Source: Halospina sp040196175 (lineage in GTDB: Bacteria > Pseudomonadota > Gammaproteobacteria > Pseudomonadales > Oleiphilaceae). From it: a stretch of DNA of 64,000 bases. The position numbers and the translations under genes are program-made. Location of the stretch: NCBI RefSeq assembly GCF_040196175.1, contig NZ_JBEFNF010000007.1, positions 1-64,000 of the forward strand, written 5' to 3'. Below the pieces are notes generated by a model. The model was not told the DNA's origin, did no database searches, and was given only the letters and a program-made list of their open reading frames with translations. Shown piece after piece: positions 36,887-44,768 of the stretch (its first letter is position 1; each line of letters begins with the position of its first letter).

Positions 36887-38263
36887 TCACCACGCCCCGG
36901 CTTTGGGGCGCGTTTGCCGTACAGCCGCACCGAGTCCGGCAACGGCATTGGCGCGGTCATCATGCCCACCAGGGCCATGGTCTATTGAGTCGCGGCCACC
37001 TCTTGAGGTGCGCCGTTCCAGGTTCAGAAACTGATTGAACATCACGGTATCCGGCGGAAGCTCCACGCGCTCACTGTTGAGCACGGCTAGAAAGTCCCCG
37101 TATAGCTCAGACTTCGCACGGCCAGCGGGTTCGACGGTGATGCCGTGACGGTGGAACTCATCACGCGGCCAGTCTCCGCCGTAACGGTCGGATTGGGCTT
37201 TGCGGATGCCATACTCTTTGAGCAGATCCGCGAACTCTGCCGTAATGCTTGCGGGTTGCCCCTTGCGCCCGCGTACCAGATCCACAGCCAAGCGGTTGCC
37301 TTCAACGTGCCCAATGCTGACGCAGAACTCATCAGCGCCGCCGCCAGCGGGGTCTATGAATGCGTGATAGGTGTGGTCACTATCGCGGGGCGCCTCCAGA
37401 GGGTTGGGGCGGGTGCACGCTTCCAGAACCTCGCGAGTAACGAATGATTCAACGTCGGTGCGGAACTCGCCCCCATATTCAGCCTTTGCTGATTCGGGAT
37501 CACGCTCGTATGCCTCACTGACCACGCGCTCAGGAAGGCCGGGGTTCATGTACCGGCTGGACGCCTGCGCAACCAGGATGCTGGACTCCTGGGCATAGTG
37601 TTTCCGGTAGTGCTCCCAAAGCTCGCCACGGCGGGCGTAGGGACTGGATAGGGCCACCAGCGGCCCGCCCAATGTGGCAAGGCCAGGGCGAACGGCGGCT
37701 ATGATCTCGCTGTCAGGGTTGGCGCTATCCTCGGATCTCCAGAAGGCGATCTCGTCAGCGATTACCATGGCGAACGTATAACCACGCGTGGCACGGAACG
37801 AGGCGGTCGTGATCTCGATAGCTGTCCGGTTCGCCAGTTCGATCGCTTCCTTATCCTCGCGGATGATGAGCTGTTCCGTCATGGGGTTGGAGCGCAGAAG
37901 GCCGGAAACGTAACGGAACACTGTCCGGGCCTGTTTCCTGTCAGCCGCCAAAACGGCAACGGTCGCGACTTCACCCGGAGACAGCTTGTCTGTGTGATCC
38001 CTGAAAGCCGCTTCATAGACGGCCAGCAGCGCCGCGCATTGGCTCTTGCCACCACGCCTGCCCACGGCAAGCCACAGTTCATCATGCGGCTGTGTGGGCT
38101 CTGTGCGGCCTGTCAGGGACTGCCAGTGTTCCTGTTCTGCCTCGTCTAGTTCCAGGCCGTAGAAGCCAGCGAGTAGGGCACGCCACGCGCTCCACGAATC
38201 GCCGGAAAACTGGTTCCCGAATAGGGCGGAATCGGTCATGGTGTCGCGAATGGTGACGCTCAT
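36887..38263 (-). CDS. Phage terminase large subunit (packaging ATPase/nuclease)
   Basis: The 458-residue protein has Walker A in VGRRGGKS, Walker B in MVIADEIAF, a coupling motif near ALSSPYAR, and an RNase H-like nuclease half starting at FIDPAGGGAD and ending with HDDRANAVAG. This is a full TerL. In its host element it is not accompanied by portal or capsid genes. Its start overlaps the 68-residue gene upstream by 4 bases, within the late operon. Confidence 0.9.
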   Translation of the reverse strand: MSVTIRDTMTDSALFGNQFSGDSWSAWRALLAGFYGLELDEAEQEHWQSLTGRTEPTQPHDELWLAVGRRGGKSQCAALLAVYEAAFRDHTDKLSPGEVATVAVLAADRKQARTVFRYVSGLLRSNPMTEQLIIREDKEAIELANRTAIEITTASFRATRGYTFAMVIADEIAFWRSEDSANPDSEIIAAVRPGLATLGGPLVALSSPYARRGELWEHYRKHYAQESSILVAQASSRYMNPGLPERVVSEAYERDPESAKAEYGGEFRTDVESFVTREVLEACTRPNPLEAPRDSDHTYHAFIDPAGGGADEFCVSIGHVEGNRLAVDLVRGRKGQPASITAEFADLLKEYGIRKAQSDRYGGDWPRDEFHRHGITVEPAGRAKSELYGDFLAVLNSERVELPPDTVMFNQFLNLERRTSRGGRDSIDHGPGGHDDRANAVAGLGAAVRQTRPKAGAW

Positions 38264-38466
38264 TCGTAGGTGTCCTCATCCGAACGCGACAGACCACACA
38301 TAGCCTCTGAACGCTTCCGCATGGGGTGAACGAGCTGGTGGGCCTTCGCTATGTCCACGGGCCATTTAATGGGAACGTCACCACCAGACGCGGCCATTGC
38401 CTTTTTAAGCGCGTCGTCTGCGGCTTTGAGGTGGTCGTACAGCTCGCGTACGTCACGGGGGTTCAT
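38260..38466 (-). CDS. Small satellite protein between terminase genes, unknown
   Basis: A 68-residue helical protein (VRELYDHLKAADDALKKAMAASGGDVPIKWPVDIAKAHQLVHPM). It is coupled at both ends by ATGA overlaps to the gene before it and to the large terminase. The tight packing suggests a packaging role, but the family is not recognised. Confidence 0.6.
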   Translation of the reverse strand: MNPRDVRELYDHLKAADDALKKAMAASGGDVPIKWPVDIAKAHQLVHPMRKRSEAMCGLSRSDEDTYE

Positions 38467-38822
38467 GCCTTCGCCCCCTTTCGGTTGATGTACTCACTGA
38501 GGGACGGCACTTCTTTTGCACGGCGCTCCAGCCCCAGCTTTGTGAAAATTCCCTGAAGGCTATTCATTGCCTGCGTATAGCGGCCCATATCAATCTCTTG
38601 TCCCTTCGCCAGGGCGTGTTCCTGTTGGTTCAGCCACACCTGCATAAAGAGCGCGTGGGATATCAGGGACAGTTGGGCGTACGATAACGAGGCCTCGCCT
38701 CCCAGATCATCCGCGTAACGCTGATACCGGGCGCGGATCTCATGCGCGAAGCCGTAACGCTGGTCGAGCTGCTCTATCCAGTTGGGTCTAAATTGATCCG
38801 GCGCTGTGGTTTGCTTGGGCAT
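38463..38822 (-). CDS. Possible small terminase subunit
   Basis: The 119-residue helical protein (RYQRYADDLGGEASLSYAQLSLISHALFMQVWLNQQEHALAKGQEIDMGRYTQAMNSLQGIFTKLGLERR) stands first in the late operon, where terS normally precedes terL. No clear HTH is visible, so the call rests on size, helices and position. The 19-base end motif and a TATAAT lie 28-51 bases upstream. Confidence 0.5.
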   Translation of the reverse strand: MPKQTTAPDQFRPNWIEQLDQRYGFAHEIRARYQRYADDLGGEASLSYAQLSLISHALFMQVWLNQQEHALAKGQEIDMGRYTQAMNSLQGIFTKLGLERRAKEVPSLSEYINRKGAKA

Positions 38823-38849
38823 TGTTGGGTGCCTGTTTAGGTGCCGTTA

Positions 38850-38868
38850 GTAGCCTATATGTAGCCTA
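38850..38868 (-). repeat. End motif, internal copy in front of the late operon
   Basis: On the minus strand TAGGCTACATATAGGCTAC, the same two octamers at 11-base spacing as at 34696 and 44403. It follows directly after TATAAT (38868-38873, minus strand) and lies 28 bases before the first late gene. This placement suggests an operator for the late promoter. Confidence 0.6.
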
Positions 38869-39065
38869 TTATAACACCCTCACCATTAACCCTATATATA
38901 ACAACACTTTGAAATCGTATACAGGGAACTAGTGATTCTGTGGTCTAGTGAGATATTGCGGATGAAGGGGTGATTCAGAGGGTACCGTGGCTGACAGGGC
39001 CTGTTTTCAGAGCGGGGGTTTCCCCTCTCATGCCTAGCACTTGTCTGATCCCTTAGCCGGGCTTT

Positions 39066-39350
39066 GGTTGTACGGTAATCCCTTGGGAGACAAGGGCTGA
39101 AGGCGAATCCGCAACCATCTACAACCACGGTGGTTGTACGCAAAACCCCCGCCATAGAGGGCCATAAGGCAAATATACAACCATTACACCAATTTTCTTC
39201 TTCTTCCCTTATGTAACTGAATGTAACCAAATCTCTGTTACATTCTCTCTGTCTGGATTTTGGTTGTACGGTTGTAGATTCGGGCTCAGCCCTTGGGGCG
39301 CAAGGGCTCTGCCTACAACCAGAATGGTTGTAAGTTGGTTGTACGGTTGC
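39066..39350. other. Iteron cluster, probable replication origin of the satellite
   Basis: GGTTGTA occurs directly at 39066, 39132, 39262, 39270, 39326 and 39337, and inverted (TACAACC) at 39120, 39176 and 39314: nine copies in 285 non-coding bases. Two units also contain a hairpin CCCTTG-N5-CAAGGG (39080-39096 and 39290-39306). A/T-rich DNA lies between. The cluster sits next to the primase/helicase gene. This is the usual build of an iteron origin. The flanking part 38874-39065 shows nothing else I can name. Confidence 0.65.
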
Positions 39351-39362
39351 GGGTTTGGACAC

Positions 39363-39388
39363 AAAAAAAAGGGGCCGGAGCCCCTTTC
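39363..39388 (-). terminator. Terminator of the satellite early operon
   Basis: On the minus strand AAAGGGGC-TCC-GGCCCCTTT followed by five more T. It overlaps the last bases before the primase stop and separates the early operon from the iterons. Confidence 0.85.
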
Positions 39389-39389
39389 G

Positions 39390-41909
39390 TCACACCTCAG
39401 CCCGGCTAAGGTATCGTTCCCGCTTGCCGTCCTTAACCTTCTCCAGTTCCCCGGAGTCGAGCATCCGGTCTATCAGTTCCTGAAATCGGTCGCGCTTCAC
39501 GTCACGCTTTTGCATTTCCTGCCAGCCCTTGGGCTTGGTGACGATGGTTTTAATGCGGCTCATGGGTTGCCCCTGGCCTTTACAGTGACGGTGTATGACC
39601 TGGCGGGCGTGCTCCATCACGTTCTCTTCCTGCGCACCTTGGGACTCAGCATACGCCTTCAGAAGAATATGCTTAATATCCTCGATGGACTGGCGAACGA
39701 GGGCGTGGGCATAGTGGACGTGTTCCAGCCGGATGGTTCCCGCATCCAGTGCCAGAATGGAGGCCACGCGCATCAGGTGTTCCGGGGCGCGGGCGTAGAT
39801 GCCGCCGACTAGGTAGTGGTTGAGCTGTTCATCCTCGTCGTACCAGTCAATGCACGCATCCATGTAATCGGCGGCATCCTCGTCCACGTCGATGGTGTTT
39901 CTGTTGCGCCGGATATTGGTTAGCCCGTTCTCAATGTTGAACTCTGCGAACGTCAGCGCCTGTTCATCCACGGGGGTGCGGCGCAGTTTGGCGCGGGTTT
40001 CCGGGCAGCGCATAACCAACGTCCGCCCGAGTAGTCCGCTGGCGATATTGTCCGGCTGGATGAATTGATCCAGGTTCTGCGGTACCGAGTGCCCCATCAG
40101 ACTGAAAAACGGGTTTGGTAGGCCGTTATCCAGCCAATCCAGGCGCTTGCGGTTGCGTTCTAGTGCCCGCTGGATCTTGTCGGCATCCTCGCTGCCTTCC
40201 TCCATGCCTTCCGCCTTTTTCTCCAGGTTCTTGATGTCCTGATCTATCAAGTTGCGGAGCTGACGCTTTTCCATCCCACGGAAGGTATACAGTTCCGTGG
40301 TGTTCATCTTGAGGATCTCCGCCTCCATCTTGGTTTCGTAGGTCTGCGCGTTTTTGCTCTTCATGGAGTCCAGAAACGAATGAACCTCGTCCACGATGTA
40401 GAGGCTCGACCCGTCGCCTTCCAGCAGGTTGTAGACCAGATCCTTGAAACTGCCGGAATCGCCGTGGATCAGGCCGGAGCAGTACGCATCATGGGCCAGG
40501 CTTTTGGTGGCACTCTGTGGTGCTTCTTTCCCGGCTGCTGTGGTGGCAATCGCCAGTGTCATCAGGTTCAGCTTGCTGGTGTAGACGCTCTGGCGGTGTT
40601 TGCCCACCAGTGCCATCAGGTGCAAGGCTGCGAACGGATACAGCTCCGGGCGCGGTCTACGGGCTTTCAGGGATATGTATTTGCAGATTTCACCGGCAAG
40701 GCCGGGCGGTTGCATCAGATCCACACCAGACGGGCTAGGTTGCTCTGCTGCGTCCTCTTCCGGCTCTTCGGTCAGGGCGCTAACGTCTACTGGCTCGCTA
40801 TCCTGTGCGGCCATATAGGCGCGGCGGTTGTGTAGTTCAATGGTGACGCCAGGCTCTATCTCGACTTCCCGGCAAAGGGCCACGAATGATTCCGGGTCGT
40901 TCCAGTCTAGGCCGTATTGGGCCATTAGCAGGTCTATGGGGCTGTGCCAGTAACCATCATGGAACGGATCATTGTGGTGGTGGATGTAAAAGCGGTTATT
41001 CTCCGGCTCGTATACTCCGCCCGCGTTGCCGTCACGGGTACGGCCTGGGGCATAGAAACGCGTCTCGGAAACGAATACAGCGCCTTGAGCCTCCAGCATC
41101 TCGCGCACGTTGTAATGGGTGCGGATGAACTCGGAAGGCACTACGCCACCTTCAGGGACGGTCACAGCCTGCGAAAAATCGCGCTCCGGTTTCTGGCGGG
41201 CTTTGCGCTCCTGCTCTTCCCGTTCCTGGCGTTCCATTTCCTCCGCCAGTTCGTCATCCCATTGGGCAGCGTCGAATGGTTCGCCCAGCGGGTCGCCTTC
41301 AATGTGGTGGTCGTAAAAGTCGCCACGGTTGGGCAGATAGCAGAGCTGGCCCGCTCGCTCGGTCACGCGGTCGGGGGTGACGCCTTGCTCTTCCACCTTG
41401 TCATTCAGGATCTTCTGAAGGGCCAGCCATTCGCCTCCGGAAACCGCATCCGCCAGCGGTACGATCAGCCTTGCCTTCTGGCGTTGCTCGTTTGCGCTTC
41501 GGCTTGCATAGGCCATGAACGCGCCGGGAATGGCAGCGCGGGCACGCTCCACGATTATGGCGAACGTCAGCCCTTGCGGTTCGTCAAAGTCTGACCACAG
41601 TGCCCAGAACTCCCCATCCCGGTGCTGTTCCGCATGGCTGCGACTCAGTAGGGTGGATGGGATAATCCATTGCGCCTGATCCTTAGCCACGCTAAGGGGT
41701 TCGGCTGTCAGGTCCTGGATCTCTGCCAGCGTGATAGTGGTCAGGGGTTTGGGGTTCTTTTTAGCATCGGGGCTGTGATATTGCCCAAAGCCGCTGCACA
41801 GTTTCTGAACAGCAGTAGTGGTGCTATACTGTTGTTGAGCAGCCCCGCTCGTCTCGTTTGTGCCCTCGACTGCCAGCCCAGCAGCGGGGGCCATGCTCTC
41901 ATTCTCCAT
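39390..41909 (-). CDS. Satellite primase/helicase-type replication protein
   Basis: An 839-residue protein. The N-terminal third resembles archaeo-eukaryotic-type primases (FWALWSDFDEPQG, then ARLIVPLADAVSGGEW). The C-terminal half is a DUF3987-like ATPase with a GKE-type Walker A (ATTAAGKEAPQ), Walker B SLYIVDEVHSFL and a helical tail. The ATG at 41909 has GAGGGGG 7 bases upstream. It starts within the end of the M41-like gene (11-base overlap) and ends next to the iterons, so it is the likely initiator or helicase of the element. Confidence 0.75.
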   Translation of the reverse strand: MENESMAPAAGLAVEGTNETSGAAQQQYSTTTAVQKLCSGFGQYHSPDAKKNPKPLTTITLAEIQDLTAEPLSVAKDQAQWIIPSTLLSRSHAEQHRDGEFWALWSDFDEPQGLTFAIIVERARAAIPGAFMAYASRSANEQRQKARLIVPLADAVSGGEWLALQKILNDKVEEQGVTPDRVTERAGQLCYLPNRGDFYDHHIEGDPLGEPFDAAQWDDELAEEMERQEREEQERKARQKPERDFSQAVTVPEGGVVPSEFIRTHYNVREMLEAQGAVFVSETRFYAPGRTRDGNAGGVYEPENNRFYIHHHNDPFHDGYWHSPIDLLMAQYGLDWNDPESFVALCREVEIEPGVTIELHNRRAYMAAQDSEPVDVSALTEEPEEDAAEQPSPSGVDLMQPPGLAGEICKYISLKARRPRPELYPFAALHLMALVGKHRQSVYTSKLNLMTLAIATTAAGKEAPQSATKSLAHDAYCSGLIHGDSGSFKDLVYNLLEGDGSSLYIVDEVHSFLDSMKSKNAQTYETKMEAEILKMNTTELYTFRGMEKRQLRNLIDQDIKNLEKKAEGMEEGSEDADKIQRALERNRKRLDWLDNGLPNPFFSLMGHSVPQNLDQFIQPDNIASGLLGRTLVMRCPETRAKLRRTPVDEQALTFAEFNIENGLTNIRRNRNTIDVDEDAADYMDACIDWYDEDEQLNHYLVGGIYARAPEHLMRVASILALDAGTIRLEHVHYAHALVRQSIEDIKHILLKAYAESQGAQEENVMEHARQVIHRHCKGQGQPMSRIKTIVTKPKGWQEMQKRDVKRDRFQELIDRMLDSGELEKVKDGKRERYLSRAEV

Positions 41910-42354
41910 GTTCGGCCCCCTCAAATCCTTTTGACAGTTCGCAATGCGCGTAATGCTCCACGGTGTCCCAGCGGTCGCGCAGCACGCGGATGGTTGTCTC
42001 GACGTCGATCTCAGTGAACTCGCCAGCCTTTTCAGCGTCAGTAGGGCTCAGACCTGAATCACCTACTGCATGGGCGTCGATGAAGTCATCGGCAGTCATT
42101 TCGGGATCGTGGAGCATCATCTCGCCAATGGCTCCAGCCAGTCCTACAATGCGCCGATGCCAGGGTGTGGCGGCATCTTCTGCAACGATGACGCTGCCGT
42201 TAAAGCAACTCTGATTTATTGGGTCGGAAGTGTCGGGCTCGGGATTGATGCGAATGAAGCCGTCACCGCCAAAGTATTTCAGCGCGGCAAGGTGTGCGGC
42301 TTCGTGGTAGCAGATGTTTTTGAAATCATGGCGAAGGATGGTGTCGATATTCAT
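41899..42354 (-). CDS. Zinc-peptidase-like protein with HExxH motif
   Basis: The 151-residue protein has HEAAH at residues 17-21 in the context YHEAAHLAALKYFGG, as in FtsH/M41-type peptidase domains (HEAGH). A likely third ligand is an acidic residue in the helical part (AEDAATPWHRRIVGLAGAIGEM...). It has no AAA+ or membrane part, so it would be a stand-alone peptidase domain. It is coupled by ATGA to the HTH gene and by 11 bases to the primase. Function unknown; it may process a host or helper protein. Confidence 0.6.
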   Translation of the reverse strand: MNIDTILRHDFKNICYHEAAHLAALKYFGGDGFIRINPEPDTSDPINQSCFNGSVIVAEDAATPWHRRIVGLAGAIGEMMLHDPEMTADDFIDAHAVGDSGLSPTDAEKAGEFTEIDVETTIRVLRDRWDTVEHYAHCELSKGFEGAEHGE

Positions 42355-42653
42355 GCAGCACCCCCGTTATCCGTAGTAGACCGGCGGGTCTGCTCTTCCA
42401 GCCATTCGAGTACGTCCTCCGGCTTGTACCGGATGCACCGCCCGATTTTGACGAACTTGGGGCCCTCGCCTGCCCACCTTGCTCGTTCACACCAGTAGGT
42501 GGACTTGCCCAAATAAGCGGCCAGATTCTTCTGGTTCCATAGTTTCGGCATGGTGACGGTGAAGTCATTAGGGGCGGAACTGACTTCCTGCGCGTCGGGC
42601 GTGGTGTCAGGTGTTGCTGACTGGATATAGGTTTGGTTGGTTTGCTGTTGCAT
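42351..42653 (-). CDS. HTH regulator/excisionase-like protein
   Basis: The 100-residue protein has an unstructured N-terminus, then a winged-helix MerR/AlpA-like domain (LWNQKNLAAYLGKSTYWCERARWAGEGPKFVKIGRCIRYKPEDVLEWLEEQ). Such proteins act as excisionase or as switch for int in P4-like elements. It is second-last before the primase in the early operon and overlaps the next gene by 4 bases. Confidence 0.75.
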   Translation of the reverse strand: MQQQTNQTYIQSATPDTTPDAQEVSSAPNDFTVTMPKLWNQKNLAAYLGKSTYWCERARWAGEGPKFVKIGRCIRYKPEDVLEWLEEQTRRSTTDNGGAA

Positions 42654-42719
42654 TGCACTGGCCTCGTTTCGTTTGAAATCAAGGCCAGTAAATCAATGGG
42701 TTATGGACGGAAAGCCGGC

Positions 42720-43130
42720 TTACGTTCCGGTATTCCGGGCGGGTCTGAAATATTTTTTCTCAAACGTGTCGTAGCCCAGATCCCCTAGCTCTGCCGTGGT
42801 TTCATAATTGGTGGCGATCAGCTTTTGCCCGTCGCGATACACTCCTAAATCGTACTCGTCGCCCTCGATACATAGGGGGGCGCTGCTTTCGGGGATCGCT
42901 GCCCATATCTCCTTGAATGAGTAACCGCTGAACTCATCCGCTAAAAACTCCGCGACCTGTTGAGCCCACAGCTTGCGCTTGCTCACGCTGCCGCCTTTGC
43001 GGCCCATATCGCGCAGTTTTGATGATCGTTTGTTCAATTCGTGCTCATGGTGAGCTTTCCAGTAGTTATCCGCGTACCGCTGCCTAATCTCCGCCATTAC
43101 CTCATGGGCGGTTTTCTTGCTGTCACTCAT
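42720..43130 (-). CDS. Satellite protein of unknown function
   Basis: The 136-residue protein has a basic helical N-terminal half (WKAHHEHELNKRSSKLRDMGRKGGSVSKRKLWAQQV) and a C-terminal beta-rich half with aromatic residues. The basic part could bind nucleic acid. Its ATG overlaps the integrase stop (ATGA). Not recognised. Confidence 0.55.
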   Translation of the reverse strand: MSDSKKTAHEVMAEIRQRYADNYWKAHHEHELNKRSSKLRDMGRKGGSVSKRKLWAQQVAEFLADEFSGYSFKEIWAAIPESSAPLCIEGDEYDLGVYRDGQKLIATNYETTAELGDLGYDTFEKKYFRPARNTGT

Positions 43131-44389
43131 GCCCCAGCCCTCAACTCGACAACCTCGCCAGACTTAACGCCGGCATGGCGGAGAATCGCATCCTCGATAC
43201 GCTGCATGGGTTCGCGTAACCGCTCGGTGGTCGGAATAATGTACCCACTGGTTACGTCATCGTTGGTGATGGTGTGATTCAGCATCCGCTTCAGCGAGTA
43301 ATAACCAACGTCCAGACTTTCCGCCATTGTGATGAACGTCCTGCGCAGATCCGTCTGAATAACGTGGGTTTCTAGCGCCTCGTCGATACGCTTCAGCGCG
43401 TTGCGGTTGTCTTTCGGATAGTTGCCTTCGCTATCAGAGAATACCCGCTCGTTAGCGCCTGATATTTTGTAGCGCCCTTTCAGCATCCCATAAAGCCATT
43501 CCGTGATGGGCAACTCGTGATCCTCGTGGTTTTTGGTGTCAGGGAACGTCATCGTTTTGGATTTGAAGTTGACGTTCTGCCAGCGCAGATCCTTTGCCTC
43601 ATTGGGGCGTACCCCTGTCAACATGGACAGAATCAGACAATCGCGGATCTCGTCCGCATTCTTCAGCCCAATCAATCCGCCGGTGACTACCTTCCACCAG
43701 TCGGCCAGCATATTGGGTTCGATGAACGTCCGGCGCCGCTTTACCTTGTTCCACTTCTTCGCCGCTGAGAGTCGTTTCACCGGGTTGTAACTAAGGAATG
43801 GGGTTCCGTCGTCGTAGCCGTAATGCTCACTCGCGTGGTTAAGTACAGCCCGCAGAAACCGCATTGTGAGATTGGCGCGAGCGCCTGAGCCTCTGGCCTC
43901 TTTTGTCATCTCTGAATGGCGCTTTTCGACCATTGCCGGAGTGATCTCCCGGATGGGTGTGTCGAGCCAGTCCTCCAGCTTTAACATGGCCTTGCGCAGA
44001 TCCTCGCGGGTGGTGTCCTTCAGGTCACGAGACTTGTATGCCTCGGCAGCATCACGCAGCGTGATCGCTTCCCGCTCTTGCTGTTTCCCTTCCTCGACTG
44101 GATCAATACCCGAATAGACTTTGCTGCGGTAGGCCCGATAAGAGTCTGCCGCCTGCTTCAGCGTGGCATCACCACCGAAAACACCCAGATTGATCCGGCG
44201 CACTTTGCTGTTGATGCGGAACTCGTAAACGAACGTCTTACGGCCACCAGGCGACACCCTGACGCCAAAGCCATTCATGTTCTGGAATCTGACGGTGTAC
44301 TGATTGGCCTCCGGCTTCAGATCCTGGACAGCCTTAACCTTACAGTCGATCTGCTCTCGACTCTTACGCTGCGGCTTATCTTCGCTCAT
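43127..44389 (-). CDS. int: Tyrosine recombinase (integrase) of the satellite
   Basis: The 420-residue protein has an N-terminal arm-binding domain (GFGVRVSPGGRKTFVYEFRINSKVRRINLGVFG), a core-binding domain and the catalytic domain with the first Arg in TGVRPNEAKDL, TDLRRTF (second Arg), LNHTI and the nucleophile Tyr in SGYIIP. The His before the second Arg is replaced (QTDLRR), which is tolerated in this family. The ATG at 44389 has GGGG just upstream and a GTG two codons earlier. It lies beside the right att copy and begins the early operon. Confidence 0.92.
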   Translation of the reverse strand: MSEDKPQRKSREQIDCKVKAVQDLKPEANQYTVRFQNMNGFGVRVSPGGRKTFVYEFRINSKVRRINLGVFGGDATLKQAADSYRAYRSKVYSGIDPVEEGKQQEREAITLRDAAEAYKSRDLKDTTREDLRKAMLKLEDWLDTPIREITPAMVEKRHSEMTKEARGSGARANLTMRFLRAVLNHASEHYGYDDGTPFLSYNPVKRLSAAKKWNKVKRRRTFIEPNMLADWWKVVTGGLIGLKNADEIRDCLILSMLTGVRPNEAKDLRWQNVNFKSKTMTFPDTKNHEDHELPITEWLYGMLKGRYKISGANERVFSDSEGNYPKDNRNALKRIDEALETHVIQTDLRRTFITMAESLDVGYYSLKRMLNHTITNDDVTSGYIIPTTERLREPMQRIEDAILRHAGVKSGEVVELRAGA

Positions 44390-44402
44390 CCCCACACCCC
44401 TT

Positions 44403-44421
44403 TAGGCTACGCATAGGCTAC
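44403..44421. repeat. End motif, right copy (overlaps int leader)
   Basis: TAGGCTACGCATAGGCTAC lies 14 bases before the int start codon. A further TTAGGCTT (44423) and GTAGCCTA (44508) are nearby. It is the mate of 34696 and is placed to act both as integrase arm site and as an int auto-control site. Confidence 0.6.
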
Positions 44422-44540
44422 TTTAGGCTTCAAAAAACGGGTAGTTTTCTGCTTATGAACAGGGGACTTTATATCACCTAAAGGCCCGTCATTCAAGGGT
44501 TTTGTGTGTAGCCTAAAACGGATTCAAAGTGTTACGGAAG

Positions 44541-44588
44541 GAACTCATAATTCTTTGGTCGCTGGTTCGAGTCCAGCCAGGCCCACCA
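44541..44588 (+). repeat. Attachment site, right copy of the 48-bp repeat
   Basis: Identical to the last 48 bases of tRNA-Ile2 (34601-34648) but preceded by unrelated sequence, so no tRNA is formed here. It is the right end of the satellite and at the same time the left end of the next island, whose integrase begins 180 bases on. Confidence 0.95.
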
Positions 44589-44701
44589 CCTATCCTTCCA
44601 CCGAAGTCCACGAGGATCCATTTTCCTCTTTAAAGACAGGAGGTTATTACCATTTATGGACTTCCGAGGACACCCATAGATCCCCATAGACACGCGATAA
44701 C

Positions 44702-44755
44702 TTGGGGGTATAATTGGGGGTATAATGCCAAAAACTGAAAATCTTATACCCCCAA
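44702..44755. promoter_or_regulatory. Repeated TTGGGGGTATAA sites upstream of the island integrase
   Basis: TTGGGGGTATAA stands twice in tandem (44702-44713, 44714-44725) and once inverted as TTATACCCCCAA (44744-44755), ending 13 bases before the int GTG. Such repeats next to tRNA-linked P4-type integrases are probably arm sites or an auto-control operator. Confidence 0.6.
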
Positions 44756-44768
44756 ATGGCCAAAAAAC

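Larger units (their letters stand above)
34601..44588. mobile_element. Integrated 9.9-kb phage-satellite-like element
   Basis: It is bounded by the 48-bp att repeats, with a tyrosine integrase next to the right repeat. All genes are on the minus strand in two operons: int, a 136-residue protein, HTH, M41-like protein and primase/helicase; then small proteins, large terminase and more small proteins. Each operon ends in a strong terminator. Replication and packaging ATPase genes are present, but capsid, portal, tail and lysis genes are absent. That fits a satellite that borrows a helper phage's particle, or a cut-down prophage. Confidence 0.8.

Noticed and set aside
39066..39350. Iteron repeats as a CRISPR array
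   Set aside because: The repeat unit is only 7 bases, occurs in both orientations and has irregular spacing; no cas genes are near.
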